DNA of 64,000 nucleotides from assembly GCA_963970005.1 (NCBI GenBank), contig CAXAMN010022851.1, forward strand, positions 635,038 to 699,037. Reading direction: 5' to 3'. This stretch comes from Durusdinium trenchii. Lineage: Eukaryota; Sar; Dinophyceae; Suessiales; Symbiodiniaceae. The translations under genes and the position numbers were made by a program. Every line of letters starts with the position of its first letter. Position 1 is the stretch's first letter. The notes below the pieces were generated by a model. The model saw only the letters and a list, made by a program, of their open reading frames with translations. It did not search any database and was not told the origin of the DNA. This document shows positions 1 through 11,960 of this stretch, in pieces.

Positions 1-69
1 TGATTTTTGAGTTTGAGTTGGATTGTGTCTCCGCCCTGGGCAGAATTTCCAGAAAATCAGCAGGTTTTG

Positions 70-415
70 CGAAATCGAGCACCAGATTTGAAGAATTCTA
101 GCACCAGATTTGACGAAATCGAGCACCAGATTTGGCGAAATCGAGCACCGGATTTGACGAATTCTAGCACCAGATTTGACGAAATCGAGAATCAGAGCCA
201 CCAGCCCAGGGACCAGCCCACATTTCAAAATGAAAGCAGAGCCACCAGCCCAGGCCAGCCAGGGACCAGCCCCACATTTCCAAATGAAAGCAGGGCCACC
301 AGCCCAAACCAGCCAGGGACCCACCCCACATTTCAAATGAAAGCAGAGCCACTAGCCCAGGCCAGCCGGGACCAGCCCCACATTTCAAAATGAAAGCAGG
401 AGAGTCTTTGCAGTG
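70..415. repeat. Two adjacent tandem repeat arrays
   Basis: Positions about 70-190 carry four or five diverged copies of a short unit built on GCACCAGATTTG followed by acgaa or gcgaa. Positions about 191-400 carry four copies of a unit of about 50 bp containing CCACCAGCCCAGGCCAGCC and then CCCACATTTC and AAATGAAAGCAG. The copies differ by small indels and substitutions, so this is an old minisatellite and not an assembly echo. Both strands stay open through it for about 100 codons, but only because the array lacks stops; I do not regard those frames as genes. Confidence 0.8.
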
Positions 416-747
416 CATGGGAGATTTGATTGGACCCAGACCTTTTTTTTCAATTTTCCTGGTGCTGCTTTTGTGCTCATCGATTGTGCTCACTGTTAGT
501 GGGACTCAGCCACTTCGAAAGTATATAGCCCTTCTCAGTCTTTGGGCCAGATGAGCACTTCCTTTTCCAGGTGGGGAATAATGTCCCTACTCTGAAACCA
601 AATCATCAGACTGATCAGAGGAACAAGAAATTCATAAGGAAAGCTTCAGATCCAACTGATGGTTATATCTCGAAACGTGAAATCCATCTTTTAAATGATC
701 TGGCTAAAGCTTGAAGTCCATCTGACAAGACCTTCCAGACTGCTCAG

Positions 748-3700
748 ATCATCAGACCGACACCAAAATGCAGAGGCCTTAACTGCCACCGTCGCCTCCA
801 TTGTGGCGCTGCGGAAGGATTTCGATCGACGAGCGCAGGAGCGGTGGATTGCAGGTGTGTGGCAGTGTGGAAGTTCGGCCCAGTCAGGACACCCTATTTC
901 AGAGGTGCCAATTGAATTGGTGACGAGCCCGGTTGTTGTTCACCAACCCTTAGGGTTCAAAGGACTTGGAGGTCCAGGTATTTGGGTGTGTCATGCTGTG
1001 TCACCCCCCTAAATCCCTCGGGAAAGGCCAGACAACACCTGGCGTTTTTGGTCCAAACATGCGAAGACCACTTTAGTAAAGAGGAGCAGGTTTGTGCGCA
1101 AAACCCTGCAAAACGATAAGGTCCACTTCAAAACCGATAACCCCAGCACTGTATATGGAGAAATCAAAACACTGTAAAACGATAAGGTCAATTCCAAAAC
1201 CGATGACGTCCATGTTTAAGTTGAATAATACTAATAATAATAAGGAGTGTTGACCGTCCCTCACCTGGAAAATGATCGCTGGTGCCGAGGAATAGATGTT
1301 CCATCGCTTGTGCAGTATCCGATTCCTTGTGCCAGGAGGCCAATGGAATGATCCCACCCTTCCTGAGCGAAGCTTTATCCATCGCCAGTGTCTTCGGCTG
1401 GTCTTTGCCTGAAAGGTCTAGATGAGGCGGTGTGCGAATGAGGTTCCAAAGGCTTAAGAACGCCTAAGAACAAAGGTCATAGATTCACTTAGTTCATACA
1501 GTCTACCGATTGATCAGGTGACTCACCGACCTTCACCAAGGTGATCTGGAGACCACTCTATCCAGACGCTTGCAGGATGCTCAGGAGACCTGGCGCGAAA
1601 CCGATCTATCCGGTCGACGTTTGATCATGCCTGTCCGGATTTGTCAAGAAACCTTTGGCACACCGGCACCGGAGCGTATTGATTGAATTTATTCTATATA
1701 TTGTTACGTTATATTTTCTACCACTTGAGTGGATTCGGATTTCGGATACTCTAGAACTTTGCGCACCTGACAGATCTTCCATCCCACCAGCCTAGAGGCC
1801 TAGAGTGACTTGCGGCCGTGGTGCAGAATTTTTGAAGGGTGTCCCAGCAAGCTAGCTGCTAGCTTCGTGATCAGGAATGGCTGTTTATGCAAATCATGTC
1901 CATACTGTCTTACTATGTCTTCAAGTCTTCCTGTCCATATGTCTTTTCTGTGGAGACGCGGTCTTCTAGATCTGCACCTGCTGTCATGGTTGGCGGACGT
2001 TGGCGGGATAACTGGCCTAGGAGATGGATGGCTGCCAGTTGCGGCTGATTGGAATGAAAGATCGTGTGGCCTATTGTTGTGGCTCGGACAAAATCAACTT
2101 GGTGCAACATTTGGAGTTTGTTACGGGCGGGGTTGTCGTGGCAGATGCCAGTGATTTGGGCGTCGTGTGTACGTTGCTGAAGTAGATGGCATAGAGCTCG
2201 CCGCGGTGGATGGAGGAGGAGTGCTGCACAGACTGGAGGCACCGATGGGTGTTGCATGGTTTTGCACTCTTGGGCACCCCAAACATCCCAAAACCCAGGT
2301 GAGCCAGGGGAACCAGGAAGTCGGAAGCACCAGCGAACTCGGCTGACCGTTCGCGAAGCTGTCAGGCTTGGACGTCGAGAGGCTCAGGGGCCGGTACCTC
2401 GAGGAGTTGTTCAATGGATTGCATTCATCCATCTATGGTGAGGATGTGGCATTCCTAGTGCAGGATTCGGGCTCTTTGCAGAATCTGGTCGGCAGATGTG
2501 GCAGATTTCTTTGGGTTTCTTTTGGGCGTAGTGGTGGAAGAGTCACCTTAAAGAGATGGATGTGTCGTGACTGTGTCGTGTCAAAAGTTGCAACGTCAAG
2601 GCTTCTCACAGGTCTCAGTAGCTTTCACAGGTCTCAGTCTAAAAGATATCCAGTGAATTCAGATGAATTGGTATCACGCCCGCCTTGGCATGGTTTCGGT
2701 CACGTTCGGGCTCCAGGCCACTCCAAAATCATAAAGCCTTAGAAGTTGGGGGTGACTTATTGCCTGTAACAAGTCGGTAAACAATTATAATCCATATATA
2801 TAATATAATATATATATATATCACTATTTTAGAGAAAGGCCTTGAACCTAACCCTGATCATCCACTGTTACAGGGAATAGGATATAACTTACAGGATTCG
2901 TATTCAGTTTCAGATCCTGTCAAACAGGCCCCAACTGGAAGGAAGGTCACCAGGCTCCAAGACCGTCGGCGCCGTCCGTTCACAAACCGGCCCACCAGAT
3001 CCTGTGCAGGTGTTGTCTATGCCACTCGCACCAACCACCCCAAACCATGGCGTGAGCATGCGTGAGCCACATTCGACGGTAGAACAGCTACCAAACAGGA
3101 AAACATCTCACGCTCCCCCCAGCTGCCTTTACACACGCCCTTTGCGCCATAAGTGGTGGTCGAATTTGTCACCAGAAAACCACAGGTTGCACAAAAAAGA
3201 AGTGAGTCAGTCGGTGGGCAGGGCCGCAGGGCGTCAGGGCGTCAGCAGATCTCTGCAGCGTCAGTCGCATTCCTGAGATTTTCTGAGGAACATCAAGAAC
3301 ATCATCAGCAGCACGATGAAACTGTCTGACCAGTTCTGGCGCGAGGCGGTGCAGTTCGCAGCCGAATCCCTCGATGGGCCCATGGCCTCGGGGTGTCAGG
3401 AGGTCAGCATGGCGGCCAAGCGCTATAAGGAGACCTGGGATGTGAGAGGCATCATGACCGCATGACAACTGATAGTGGTTCATATCAAATCAAAAATATC
3501 ATAGTTCATGTTATATGTGTTCAGATTTTAGAGATCCACTGTCACCTCCTTCAGATTCCCTAGGCTTGGGGCGTGACGTAATCATTGGCAATTATTGGTG
3601 TGTTTGGATGGTCCAACTTCCTTCTTAGCAGGGGCTTTTGACAGTGGATTAATTTCTTTGGGGCTGGGGTGGTGTATACCTTTTTGGGGGACGCCCTTCA

Positions 3701-6263
3701 TCCTTGGACATCACGGCTTTTGCTTGGTGTGTTGGTGCATGTGTGTGTGTAACCCTTGCAATGGATCCGATTGGATTGTAAATAACAGGGGGCACAGGCC
3801 CATCGTGGATACCTGTGCCAACGAAGCTATTCCACAGCAAAAGCGGAGATTGATCACCTCCGTGTACCTGCTGAAGTGTGTGGCGTTTGGTAACTATGCT
3901 CTCCTCTAGAAGTCAGGCTGTTTAGGGGATGACAGGTCTGCAGACAAGTGCTCGCCGTTCGATCCTTCGTCGAGCTTTGGAGACCTTGCTTTTCGAGATT
4001 TCAGAACTTTGTGCTTTGACGAATTGAGACGCCATACCTTTATTCACCCTGGCTTCTTAGGTTCGGCTGGCGTGTGGCAAACCGCAACCAAATCAGCACG
4101 CATAATCTCAAGTGTGTGTTTGGCACCCCCGATTGGAACCTACAGAAGTTGTGATTTGATTTAATGGCTCCAGAAGACCCAGGAGCTAAGGATGGAGCTG
4201 AAGAAGATCCAAGAGAGGTTGGAACATGGAACTCATGGGATGGCATTTACTTCCCTTCGTTGGAGTAGGAGGGGATGTGGCGGTTTGGGTACCTTCTTGC
4301 AATTGGACGTTAAACAAGCACGCCATTATTTTGCCTCCCCAAGTTTTTGTCCTGAACTAAGTATTGACGATTGACATGACACCTATAGGAATTCCATAGC
4401 TGGATTTCCAGAATGTTTGTCAAGTCTTGATCATCCCTCGGGGGGGGTTTTAGGCATCGTCAACCTGGCATAAAACTGGAATCGAGAAGCGATGGAACTG
4501 CAGCCAGGACACTAAAGGTGTGATGCCAAGCATCGATCTAAGTTTGCATCGTTGTGTTTTTTCTTCAATCGGATGGAGCTGCTTTGCTCAGGCTGCTGCA
4601 GGTCGAGAAGACTGCGCCGGTGATCCCGGCGGGGCGAACGCGGAAGATCTTGAAGAAGGGCAGCTCTTTAGGAAGCCAAATCGTCGCTGGGACGAGTCCG
4701 ACAGCGTCGCAGGGATTCGCAGGGCACCTTTTTTGGAGGGGTTCCAATGGCAGGTCGCAGCTTACGGTAGGGGAACCGACACTGAGTGGTCACCTCAACA
4801 TATTGAGGCGGAAGTGAAGACCACCAAAACATATGTTTTGTTCGACTTAAGTCTTAAGTCCTTAAGTGTTGTTTTTATTGGGGCCCGCCTTCATACCTCA
4901 CTTGACTCTTGGTGTTAAAGACTCGCGTGGCGAGAGGTGCAAAACGATGTGGGCATGTCACCCTGTCACCTGCAGTGATTTGAGTCAAAGATCAAACCTT
5001 CTTCCGAGTTTTAAGGTGTTGCCCGCAGAGTGCTCGATGTATTCGATGCAGATGTTGGGACTATAGTGTGGATGCAGGTGTGGCTAATGCCTCCGGCAAT
5101 TGGGGAGACAATCCACTAGAAAGAGAACGTCAAAACCCAACGTCGAAAACCTGGTTTTGTGCCACAAAAGCTCTCAAAATCACTTTCCATAATTCCAGCA
5201 TTTTCCCTGTGACTTTCTGCCATCCTCGCTTGCCCAGGCCATTGAGACCAAGGGCTACCTCCGCACTGAGTCGCAAGTCTCGGCGGTGGAAGAGCCGCGG
5301 CCGCCGCTCGCGCCAGCGCCTGAAGCCTTTGAGGTGGACTTCGAATCCTCCGCAGCGGCGGCGGCCTTCAGTGTTCAGGAGACCGGAGGGGAGACGGTTG
5401 ATGAGGGCACGGCAGAGAAAAAGTAGAAAGTGGGGGAAACTCCCAACTGGTTGGGGAGCAGTTGGGTCATTGGATCACCTGGAATAGGAAAAGCACCTGT
5501 ACAACATACGAACGTATGTGTCTGATTGTGTGTGCGTTTGAGCTCAAGGAGATTGGAATAGTCCAATCTCCTGAAAAGATACTGTATAAAAATATGATAA
5601 AATATGTATATATTCCAAATTTAATTCCGTTTGGAACAACAGAAAAGGTTCCGGTCCAAAATCCCGCTGAGGCCGTGCCCTCCGACGAGCCGCCGCAATC
5701 CCCCCCGCCGCCGCAGCCCGCGCAGCCTGCGCCGATGCCGGCGGCACCGAAGGCAGTGGCGCCAGTGGAGCCACCGGTGGAGCTGGAGCAGATGGAGAGG
5801 AAGGTGGATGAAGTGAGCACTGAAAAGAAGGTGGGAATTGTTGGAGTACTTTGGAAATCTTGGGGTTGAGTTGAGAGCCCTTTGTTAGACCGTTAGACCC
5901 GGAGAATCTGGATGAATTAAAATCATCAGATCGTCTAGCCAGCTACTTGATTAGAACATATTGGAACTAGTTTTCTGCAAAACTACTTGTTCCTCTCCCC
6001 CTTATTTTTTCTCTCTCCCTGTGTTTTTCCTCTCGACATTGTTCGCACACAGATGATAGATGGGGGAGGCATCCCTACCCTTCCCACTCGCTTTCCCTGT
6101 AGGAATCATCCCAATCCTATCTATCTCATCCTCCAATCACCCACCTCCTACACGGGGAGCTTTCCTGCAGGTGGCGCCCCTCGATGGCGTGCCGAAGTCA
6201 GCGCCACCCGGCTGTGGGCAGATGCTGGGACGCCTCTCAGCGCGCTGCTGTGGGGCCAGCTGA
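748..6263 (+). CDS. Gene A: multi-exon gene of unknown function, acidic Ala/Pro/Glu-rich C-terminal half
   Basis: Predicted exons: 748-854 (start uncertain), 2366-2437, 2482-2527 (tentative), 3288-3441, 4183-4217, 4592-4766, 5238-5396 (or to 5422/5423), 5648-5830 and 6171-6263 with a TGA stop. Splice phases agree at every join of this model, with GT-AG borders throughout when exon 5238 ends at 5396. The frames use GC-rich third positions typical of dinoflagellate coding DNA. The middle exons encode helix-forming charged sequence (SDQFWREAVQFAAESLDG, then ELKKIQER joined to LLQVEKTAP). The 5238 and 5648 exons are rich in Ala, Pro and Glu, and the latter ends STEKK before VAPLDG. No domain is recognisable. 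The initiator exon is not identified and may lie outside the window. The exact first exon and the 2482 exon are the weakest parts. Confidence 0.6.
861..2365. other. Intron-like stretch without a recognised gene
   Basis: This lies between the first two predicted exons of gene A. Open frames on both strands around 1010-1380 and 1810-2290 have low third-position GC or conflict with each other, so I treat them as chance. A short direct duplication of a GATAAGGTC-containing phrase occurs near 1115 and 1178. I see nothing else supportable. Confidence 0.4.
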
Positions 6264-7243
6264 CGGCGGCAAATCCTAGCCGGGTGTTTAGAGAGAGCCA
6301 GGGCGGTGCAGACGACAGAGCCAGGGCGGTGTCCTACAGAGGTTGAACAAATAGACACCCCTAGCCTGGCCAATTCTATGCTTGTTCCCCCTAGGATTCA
6401 ATGAGTTATATAAGTCGAGAGCGTCTTTGAACCTGTCTTTGTGTTGTTGTGGTCAGAAGTGAGGTCAGAGTGAAGATTCTTCTCTGGACAACAGATATGT
6501 TTCAAGATTTGATGTGGTAGAGCGACAATCTCTTCTATAACCTGGCTCAGAATCCATGCATTCATTCCGCTTGCACAAATTTGCCCCTAACCCTCGACCT
6601 GGAACATTGATGATTATTGGTGGGAAATGATGGACCTGGTCAAGGAAGCTGCCGTCGACTCCGACAGCTTTGTGATACCAAAAGAGTTTGGCCTTTTGAG
6701 ACATGAAGCCTTCCGATGTTCCATGGAAGTTTTAGATGCTGTAGGCACCAACCAGGATGGTGTTTTGTTGCTCTTATAACTTATGATCCTACCTTTGGCT
6801 TCTTGCTTGTGGTGTGTGCACGCTTGAAAATGCATCAATCTGTGTGTATGTACCCATTTTTCCCAGCAGCACACCCTAAAAAACTATTATATTGTGGAAT
6901 GACGGAGATTGTGCTTTGGGCTTGTTCTTGTAGCACGGCACAACACTTCTTGTTATAGGTATTACTGCGCGAAGGGATAGCGGGGTTTGTATCTTCATTG
7001 TGTATCCCCGTCTTTGATTGACTCGATGCTCCTAGATAGACTTTACTTGGTGCACAATCCCACCCTCCGAATCCAGAGATGGAGGAACATAGTACTTGCA
7101 TGATTTGTTTGCCTGACATGGTTGCATTTGGGGACCTGGCCTTGTTAACTATTGTTCACTTGTGACGGTGCAACCACGCTGATTCAACAGTTCAGCCTGT
7201 TCAAGTTGAAATCGCCATGTCTCGTTTTCTCACCGGTGTATAG

Positions 7244-7360
7244 ACCCTCTCGCGGTTCCGCCTTGCGGGACTCCGAGCGTACTGTGCCGCCCTGGAAGAC
7301 AATGTGAAGACAATGCACAATGCAGTCATTAGCATGCTGGTCACCAGCACACTGAACTGA
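7244..7360 (+). CDS. Candidate terminal exon, product unknown
   Basis: The exon follows an acceptor ending GTATAG and reads 38 codons in phase 0 to a TGA, beginning TLSRFRLAGLRAYCAALED and ending MLVTSTLN. Third positions are strongly G/C. The segment is predicted alpha-helical with mixed hydrophobic and charged residues. No upstream exon could be joined with confidence. It lies downstream of gene A on the same strand, so it belongs either to a small separate gene or to a gene whose 5' exons I could not see. Confidence 0.45.
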   Translation, partial: TLSRFRLAGLRAYCAALEDNVKTMHNAVISMLVTSTLN

Positions 7361-7680
7361 TCAAGGCGACTCTGCAAAGGTGGAAAAGGGTCCAATGGAA
7401 CATGCCCAATCTATCCAGCTACCATCAGCTACCACTGAAGTCTGCAAACACTGATGTGTTTCCAAAGGAAAATAAACTGAAGCTGGGAATCCTTGTTATT
7501 AGTGCAGTGGAGGCTAGGATTCATTGGTAGGGGGTGTGAATGAGCAAATGCTGTTGGTAGACGATAGGGAAATTGGACCACTCACGTGTTTGCTTGCCTT
7601 TTTTTGTACGTACTGAAGCGTCTACATAATCTCCATAATATGAATGTTATCAGAACACATTTATATTTTGCACGTTCAAT

Positions 7681-7917
7681 GTGGTTTGCCTGACTGGGAC
7701 TGGCAGGGAGCGAGGAGACTTGGGGTTTGGCCCAGGGGTGAGCCGTACATGCGAAACATTGCGAAGCGCCATTCTATCACATCGGGATGTTTGTGAGGTC
7801 CTCAGGCATTGCCATTATACCCATGTGGGGATGGGTCAATACCTGGAGCCTGGTCCACCCTATGGTGAAGGGCCCATGGGAAGCGCAGGATCATTGGAGG
7901 GCAAGTCTCGTCGGTAG
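7681..7917 (+). CDS. Candidate exon or small ORF, product unknown
   Basis: An open frame of 78 codons runs to TAG at 7915-7917. The interior part (CETLRSAILSHRDVCEVLR, then YLEPGPPYGEGPMG) has plausible amino-acid composition. It contains three Cys and several His residues, but no recognisable metal-binding spacing. There is no ATG at its 5' end, so if it is real it is an exon whose acceptor is unresolved. Confidence 0.3.
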   Translation: MVCLTGTGRERGDLGFGPGVSRTCETLRSAILSHRDVCEVLRHCHYTHVGMGQYLEPGPPYGEGPMGSAGSLEGKSRR

Positions 7918-7924
7918 GTCAACC

Positions 7925-9080
7925 AAGGGATTCTGGGTTTGACCCACAACCATGTATCGTGAGCCACTGTTTCAAGATGCCCCCATTGTTTTTTGTGGCT
8001 AGAAACCTTGCCTCACCTTTGTCATTCTTCTTAATTGCAGGTAGTTTTTTGGTCATGAGTCATGACTGCATATTATCTCAGATATGATGTTTGGACCAGT
8101 AGTGGATGAACCCAAAATTGTGACAGCGATTGAACGACATGGAAAATCATACTGTATTTCATCACTACTACTGACCTGCCTGCCTTAGGTCGCGTGGGGG
8201 CACCATGTTTCTTGACATGTCACATGACTACTTACCTGGCCAGTTGGTTCCTCTCACCGGAGCAATTCACCTCCTTCAACTACTTCTGACACTGGGACTT
8301 GCTGGAATGGGTTTGAACAAGCCAGGGTGCACGTGTTCCACATCCACAAAGATCCCACGTTTTTCACATGACATAGGACTTACCTACTCTATTCCTTATG
8401 TCCTTTGACGCCATAACTTCCATGTGATTTGCACCCAGCATATATATATATATAGCATGCAACCCACCCATGTTCTCGCTGCCAATGTCCTCTCTCGGCA
8501 AGCGAGCCAATCGACTTTCTCAAGTGGCCATGTCCTTTACAACTGGTTCTAGCCCATGCCCTGCTGATGTGGTATTGTCCAATATGACATACTGTAATAT
8601 GACACAAAAAAACCATTTGATAGACTACATTTTCTGAACGGGCCTTGTCCATCATTTCGTTTCGCCGGCCCGGGACCAAGCATCGCTAGGCGGATCACTG
8701 CGGCATCTCGGACCGCCACACACCAGTGGGGTGGGCGTGAGTGGCGGAGCATTTTGGCACCCAAACGGACATGGAAAACCACCTGGCTACTAATAGCGTC
8801 CTTGCTCCTAGTAGCGATGCCAGGAGCCCCTAGTAGCTTCTTGCTCCTAGTAAGGCCAGGAGCCCTGAATAGCTTCTGTTCCTAATAACAATGTTTGTAG
8901 AGGAAAGTCGCCAATCCTCGATATCCTCGTGGCCACTGGTAGCTGACGCCATAGATGACCGGGAGTTGATATATCAGATTTGTCTAGCCAATGTCCGCGC
9001 CTGTCCTTTGACTAGCTTAAAGATGTGTTTCTTTTCTTGGGAACCTATGACCTCCTATGACCTATGACGTCCAATCTCAG
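7925..9080. other. Non-coding stretch with AGTAGC/GCTACT repeats near 8790-8890
   Basis: Positions about 8790-8890 contain several imperfect copies of a phrase based on CCTAGTAGC and TTCTTGCTCCTAGTA, alternating with GCCAGGAGCCC. A related phrase recurs at 62391-62445 and 62733-62755. A short TA run lies near 8441. GC-richer sequence at 8640-8770 is open on both strands but lacks clear splice borders, so I do not call it. Confidence 0.45.
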
Positions 9081-9418
9081 ACTGTGGCTCCATGGTGGCC
9101 CAGGGTCGAGACGTGGTTCAGCTGGCGTCTTGGCCGCAGACCGGGGACGTGGCGCCGAACCAAACGGAGACCGCCCGCGGGACCTTCGAATCCGCGGACG
9201 TTCGTCTTGTGGGTGAGACCCCTGGCATGGCATGGCCAGGGTTCGACTACTTGGCTGACTTTACAAACAACATGTCTTGGATTCTTTTGGTGTCCTAGGC
9301 AGCCATGTTTGGTGTTTGGTGTCCGGCCAAAATCGGGGGAAAATCCATCGAGGAGGTTTCTCTCCCCCTTTCCGAAGAAGATTCCAAGGCCGCTTGGGAT
9401 TTGTGCGAATCGTTCTGA
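9081..9418 (+). CDS. Gene B, last two exons; product unknown
   Basis: Exon 9081-9212 follows the acceptor CAATCTCAG and ends at a GTGAGA donor in phase 1. Exon 9303-9418 follows TAGGCAG and ends at TGA. The join restores one frame: the first exon ends ESADVRLV and the second begins MFGVWCPAKIGGKSIEEV and ends KAAWDLCESF. Both show high third-position GC and canonical GT-AG borders, which is good internal evidence for a real gene. Residues shared with a known family are not evident. Upstream exons were not found. Confidence 0.55.
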
Positions 9419-9490
9419 TATAGGTATGTGGATGTCTAAGTGAGGTTTCTTGAAAACTTGGATGAACATTGCAAAGCCGTTGAATTATAT

Positions 9491-9518
9491 AATATGTATA
9501 TATATATATATACATATA
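9491..9518. repeat. TA microsatellite
   Basis: An interrupted TATATA run. It is one of about 18 similar short TA tracts scattered through the window (for example near 2806, 8441, 13653, 20683, 30120-30165, 30690-30722, 31651, 35569, 35932, 39565, 39798, 50070, 52657, 54174, 56938, 62185 and 62757). Confidence 0.8.
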
Positions 9519-9837
9519 TTAGCGTATATTTGCAGAAACGTTCTTTGGGATGTGTCCTCCCAACTTCACAAGAACTACCAAGCTCGCGGATGTGCAGAGT
9601 AGAAGGCCCCCAAATACTAGGTTTTGGTAATTTGGTGAGGTTAGAGCTTCCAACTTCACAAATGCGGCCTGTGCCAATGTTCTCAGCTCAGTGAAGCTCT
9701 TTTTGCACCTCGGATTCCCATCAGCCGCGCCGCTCGGTCCCCATCGCCTACCCCAGATCGCCGCCGCAGCTCGCTCAGCTTGCCCCAGATCACGTGCGCC
9801 TCTCAGCCCATCGGCCCATCCACCCTGTTTTTGAGCC

Positions 9838-10461
9838 ATGGCTTCGGAGACCACGTCGACCACATCCAGCCCGGTGGAGGTGGAGGAGGAGAACGAAAGA
9901 ACGGAGGTGGCGGAATGATACGTGGGGACTAAACATGTATACAATTAGGCTTGCCGTCTTTTCCAAACCTCCTCACCAGGTTGAGGATCACCCTCACTCG
10001 GAGTTGAATGAAACGAGTCCAAGAGCCAAGAGAAGTGAGGCAGGAGGCTGATGTGGGAGGATCATTCAGAGACGGGAACTTTCTTTGAAGATTCTTAAAG
10101 GACTCGGGAGGACTGAACACTTCTTTAGATCAGAACCTTCTGATGACAGGCCTCACATGGTGTTCACCATCCTTCACTTGACAAGTAAGAGCATCTCTCT
10201 TCACATTTTGCGGACCAGCTAAAACAAAAGTTGCTTTTAAACTGTCTGACTCATCTGACGAAACCAACTTGATGAAACCAACATGCCCCCCGGAGGCATG
10301 TACTTTTCGTACCCTCAGAAACGTACCAACCTAGGGCTCCAACCCTCAGAACTCCTTGCAACTCCAAAAACCTGGAGGACCTGCACGAGATGGTTGATCC
10401 AGGCCTCTCACGAGGAATTGTGGTCTATGACATGGTGGAAGAGTCACTTGGGATTTTTTGA
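9838..10461 (+). CDS. Gene C: start exon plus downstream exons, product unknown
   Basis: ATG at 9838 opens a 23-codon first exon (MASETTSTTSSPVEVEEENE, then RTE) ending at a GTGGCG donor after 9906. The exon 9980 to about 10030 follows CCTCACCAG in phase 0 and begins VEDHPHSELNETSPRAKRSE. A codon-biased terminal exon at 10350-10461 includes NLEDLHEMVDPGLSRG and ends VEESLGIF before TGA. The first two join cleanly. The link to the third is not phase-proven and probably needs another exon. The N-terminus is Ser/Thr- and Glu-rich and looks disordered. A GC-rich, C-rich leader precedes the ATG. No family is recognised. Confidence 0.5.
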
Positions 10462-10469
10462 TCGGTTGG

Positions 10470-11408
10470 ACCAACCGAGTCCTTCGAAATCACGGCTGAA
10501 CCTCGTTCTAAAGCCGGACCTGGGATGGGGCTGCGGACCTGGGAAAGCCTGGAAGTCTCTCTACTAATGATGTAGGACTTTGTAGGTTCTCTCGTGGGCT
10601 GCGGACCTCGGAAATAATTGCAGGTCATCCTATGACCTTATAGAGAACCTATATGTTGTTGCCTGGAATCATATTGTTTTTGGTGTTGGTGGTTGGTTTG
10701 GGTTGTTTGGAGATGGAATGAACTGGACAAACCACACGGTATGGAATGGTTCATGTCAGGGAGTCATTATTTCCGAAGGTCACCGCAGGCAGAGTCGTGG
10801 CCACAAAGTCCGTGAAACGCGGGCCTATGATCATCGTATATGATCATCGTGGTTTCTTTAGATTCCCACACTGTGCGGCGAGGTGCTTCTTTACTAAAGG
10901 AAAAGCCTATATTCATATAAACACGTTTTTTTCTCCCCCACACACAATCGACACAATCTCTGAAAGCATGTCAAGAAAAATATAATCAAGGGAATTTGAT
11001 GGATTGAGTGATGAATTGATGAGAAAGCGATTGTGTTTGATGGGAGCATTATACTTTTGCTTGAGCTTTTAAGGTGCCCTCCAGGAAAAAATAGGTTCCT
11101 GGCAGGTCCTCTCTGCCGATAGGACATGTAAATTTTAGATCCGGACCAAGTTTGGTTTTGGTGGGAGTGTTTTATGATTGGTTAGGATGTGGTGGGAAAG
11201 ACAAGCTGGAATACTGTGCAAAAAAATCAAAAAGTGGGACAGTGCACCTGAGAAATCAATTGGAGAAAGGTGCAGTGGCATAGGACGATGGCTGACACTT
11301 TACACTGAGTAAAGAACGTTCATTTTAGTTCAAGTCATTTGACCTGTAAATAATTCGCTTTACTGGACTATTTTAGGTTTTGGCTCTTTTGGTGGCTTTT
11401 GCAGTCGT
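10470..11408. other. Stretch with no recognised gene
   Basis: Only short AT-influenced frames occur here, and none combines splice signals with coding-type third positions. Confidence 0.5.
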
Positions 11409-11499
11409 TTGCAAGTCATTTGTTTGTGCAACGTTGCCCTATCAAGAGGGTGTGGCAGTGGTTTTTCTTGGATGATCGGGGTGGTGTTGGCGCACCTTG

Positions 11500-11651
11500 A
11501 AAACGTGAGCTGTTCTCCGAGGCAAGTGAAGGCCGATGAAGAGGAGCTGTTTGACAGGTTCCTTGTTGTCGTTGAAATCGGATGGACCCAGCGGGATGGA
11601 GGATGGGCACTGTCAAGCCGAAGCCCAGGAAAAGCTGCCCTTGAAAAGTAG
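11500..11651 (+). CDS. Candidate terminal exon, product unknown
   Basis: An open frame ending at TAG (11649-11651) contains VKADEEELFDRFLVVVEIGW followed by a Gly/Ser/Lys-rich tail ending KAALEK. The acidic-then-hydrophobic stretch is protein-like. The 5' border is unresolved and the frame extends back to about 11409. It could be the end of gene C or an unrelated fragment. Confidence 0.35.
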
Positions 11652-11960
11652 AGCAGGTAATGTCAAGCTAGGATTGGAATGTCAAGCTAGTATCTCCTTT
11701 TGCAACGGGCAACTTTAATGACCGGTGATGCCCATTGCATGAATAGCGACAGTACTTGAAGTTTGATACTGATCTCAAGCGGTTTTAGCTGTCGACTGAT
11801 CTTATCACCGCCTACATTGTTTGATCGGCCGATCAGAGTATTGGTTGGATGGACTGCGGTGATTTCTGTAGACTGCACATGGTTGTATTACTCCCTTTGC
11901 CCACCCATTTGGGACAGATAGCACCTCCTCGGACTCGTCGTTTAAGCCGTCTCTCCAAGG

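Noticed and set aside
7..493. 100-plus codon frames on both strands
   Set aside because: They are translations of the minisatellite array.
4795..4870. Palindromes (AAAACATATGTTTT and CTTAAG repeats) as a regulatory site
   Set aside because: They lie in a predicted intron of gene A with no supporting context.
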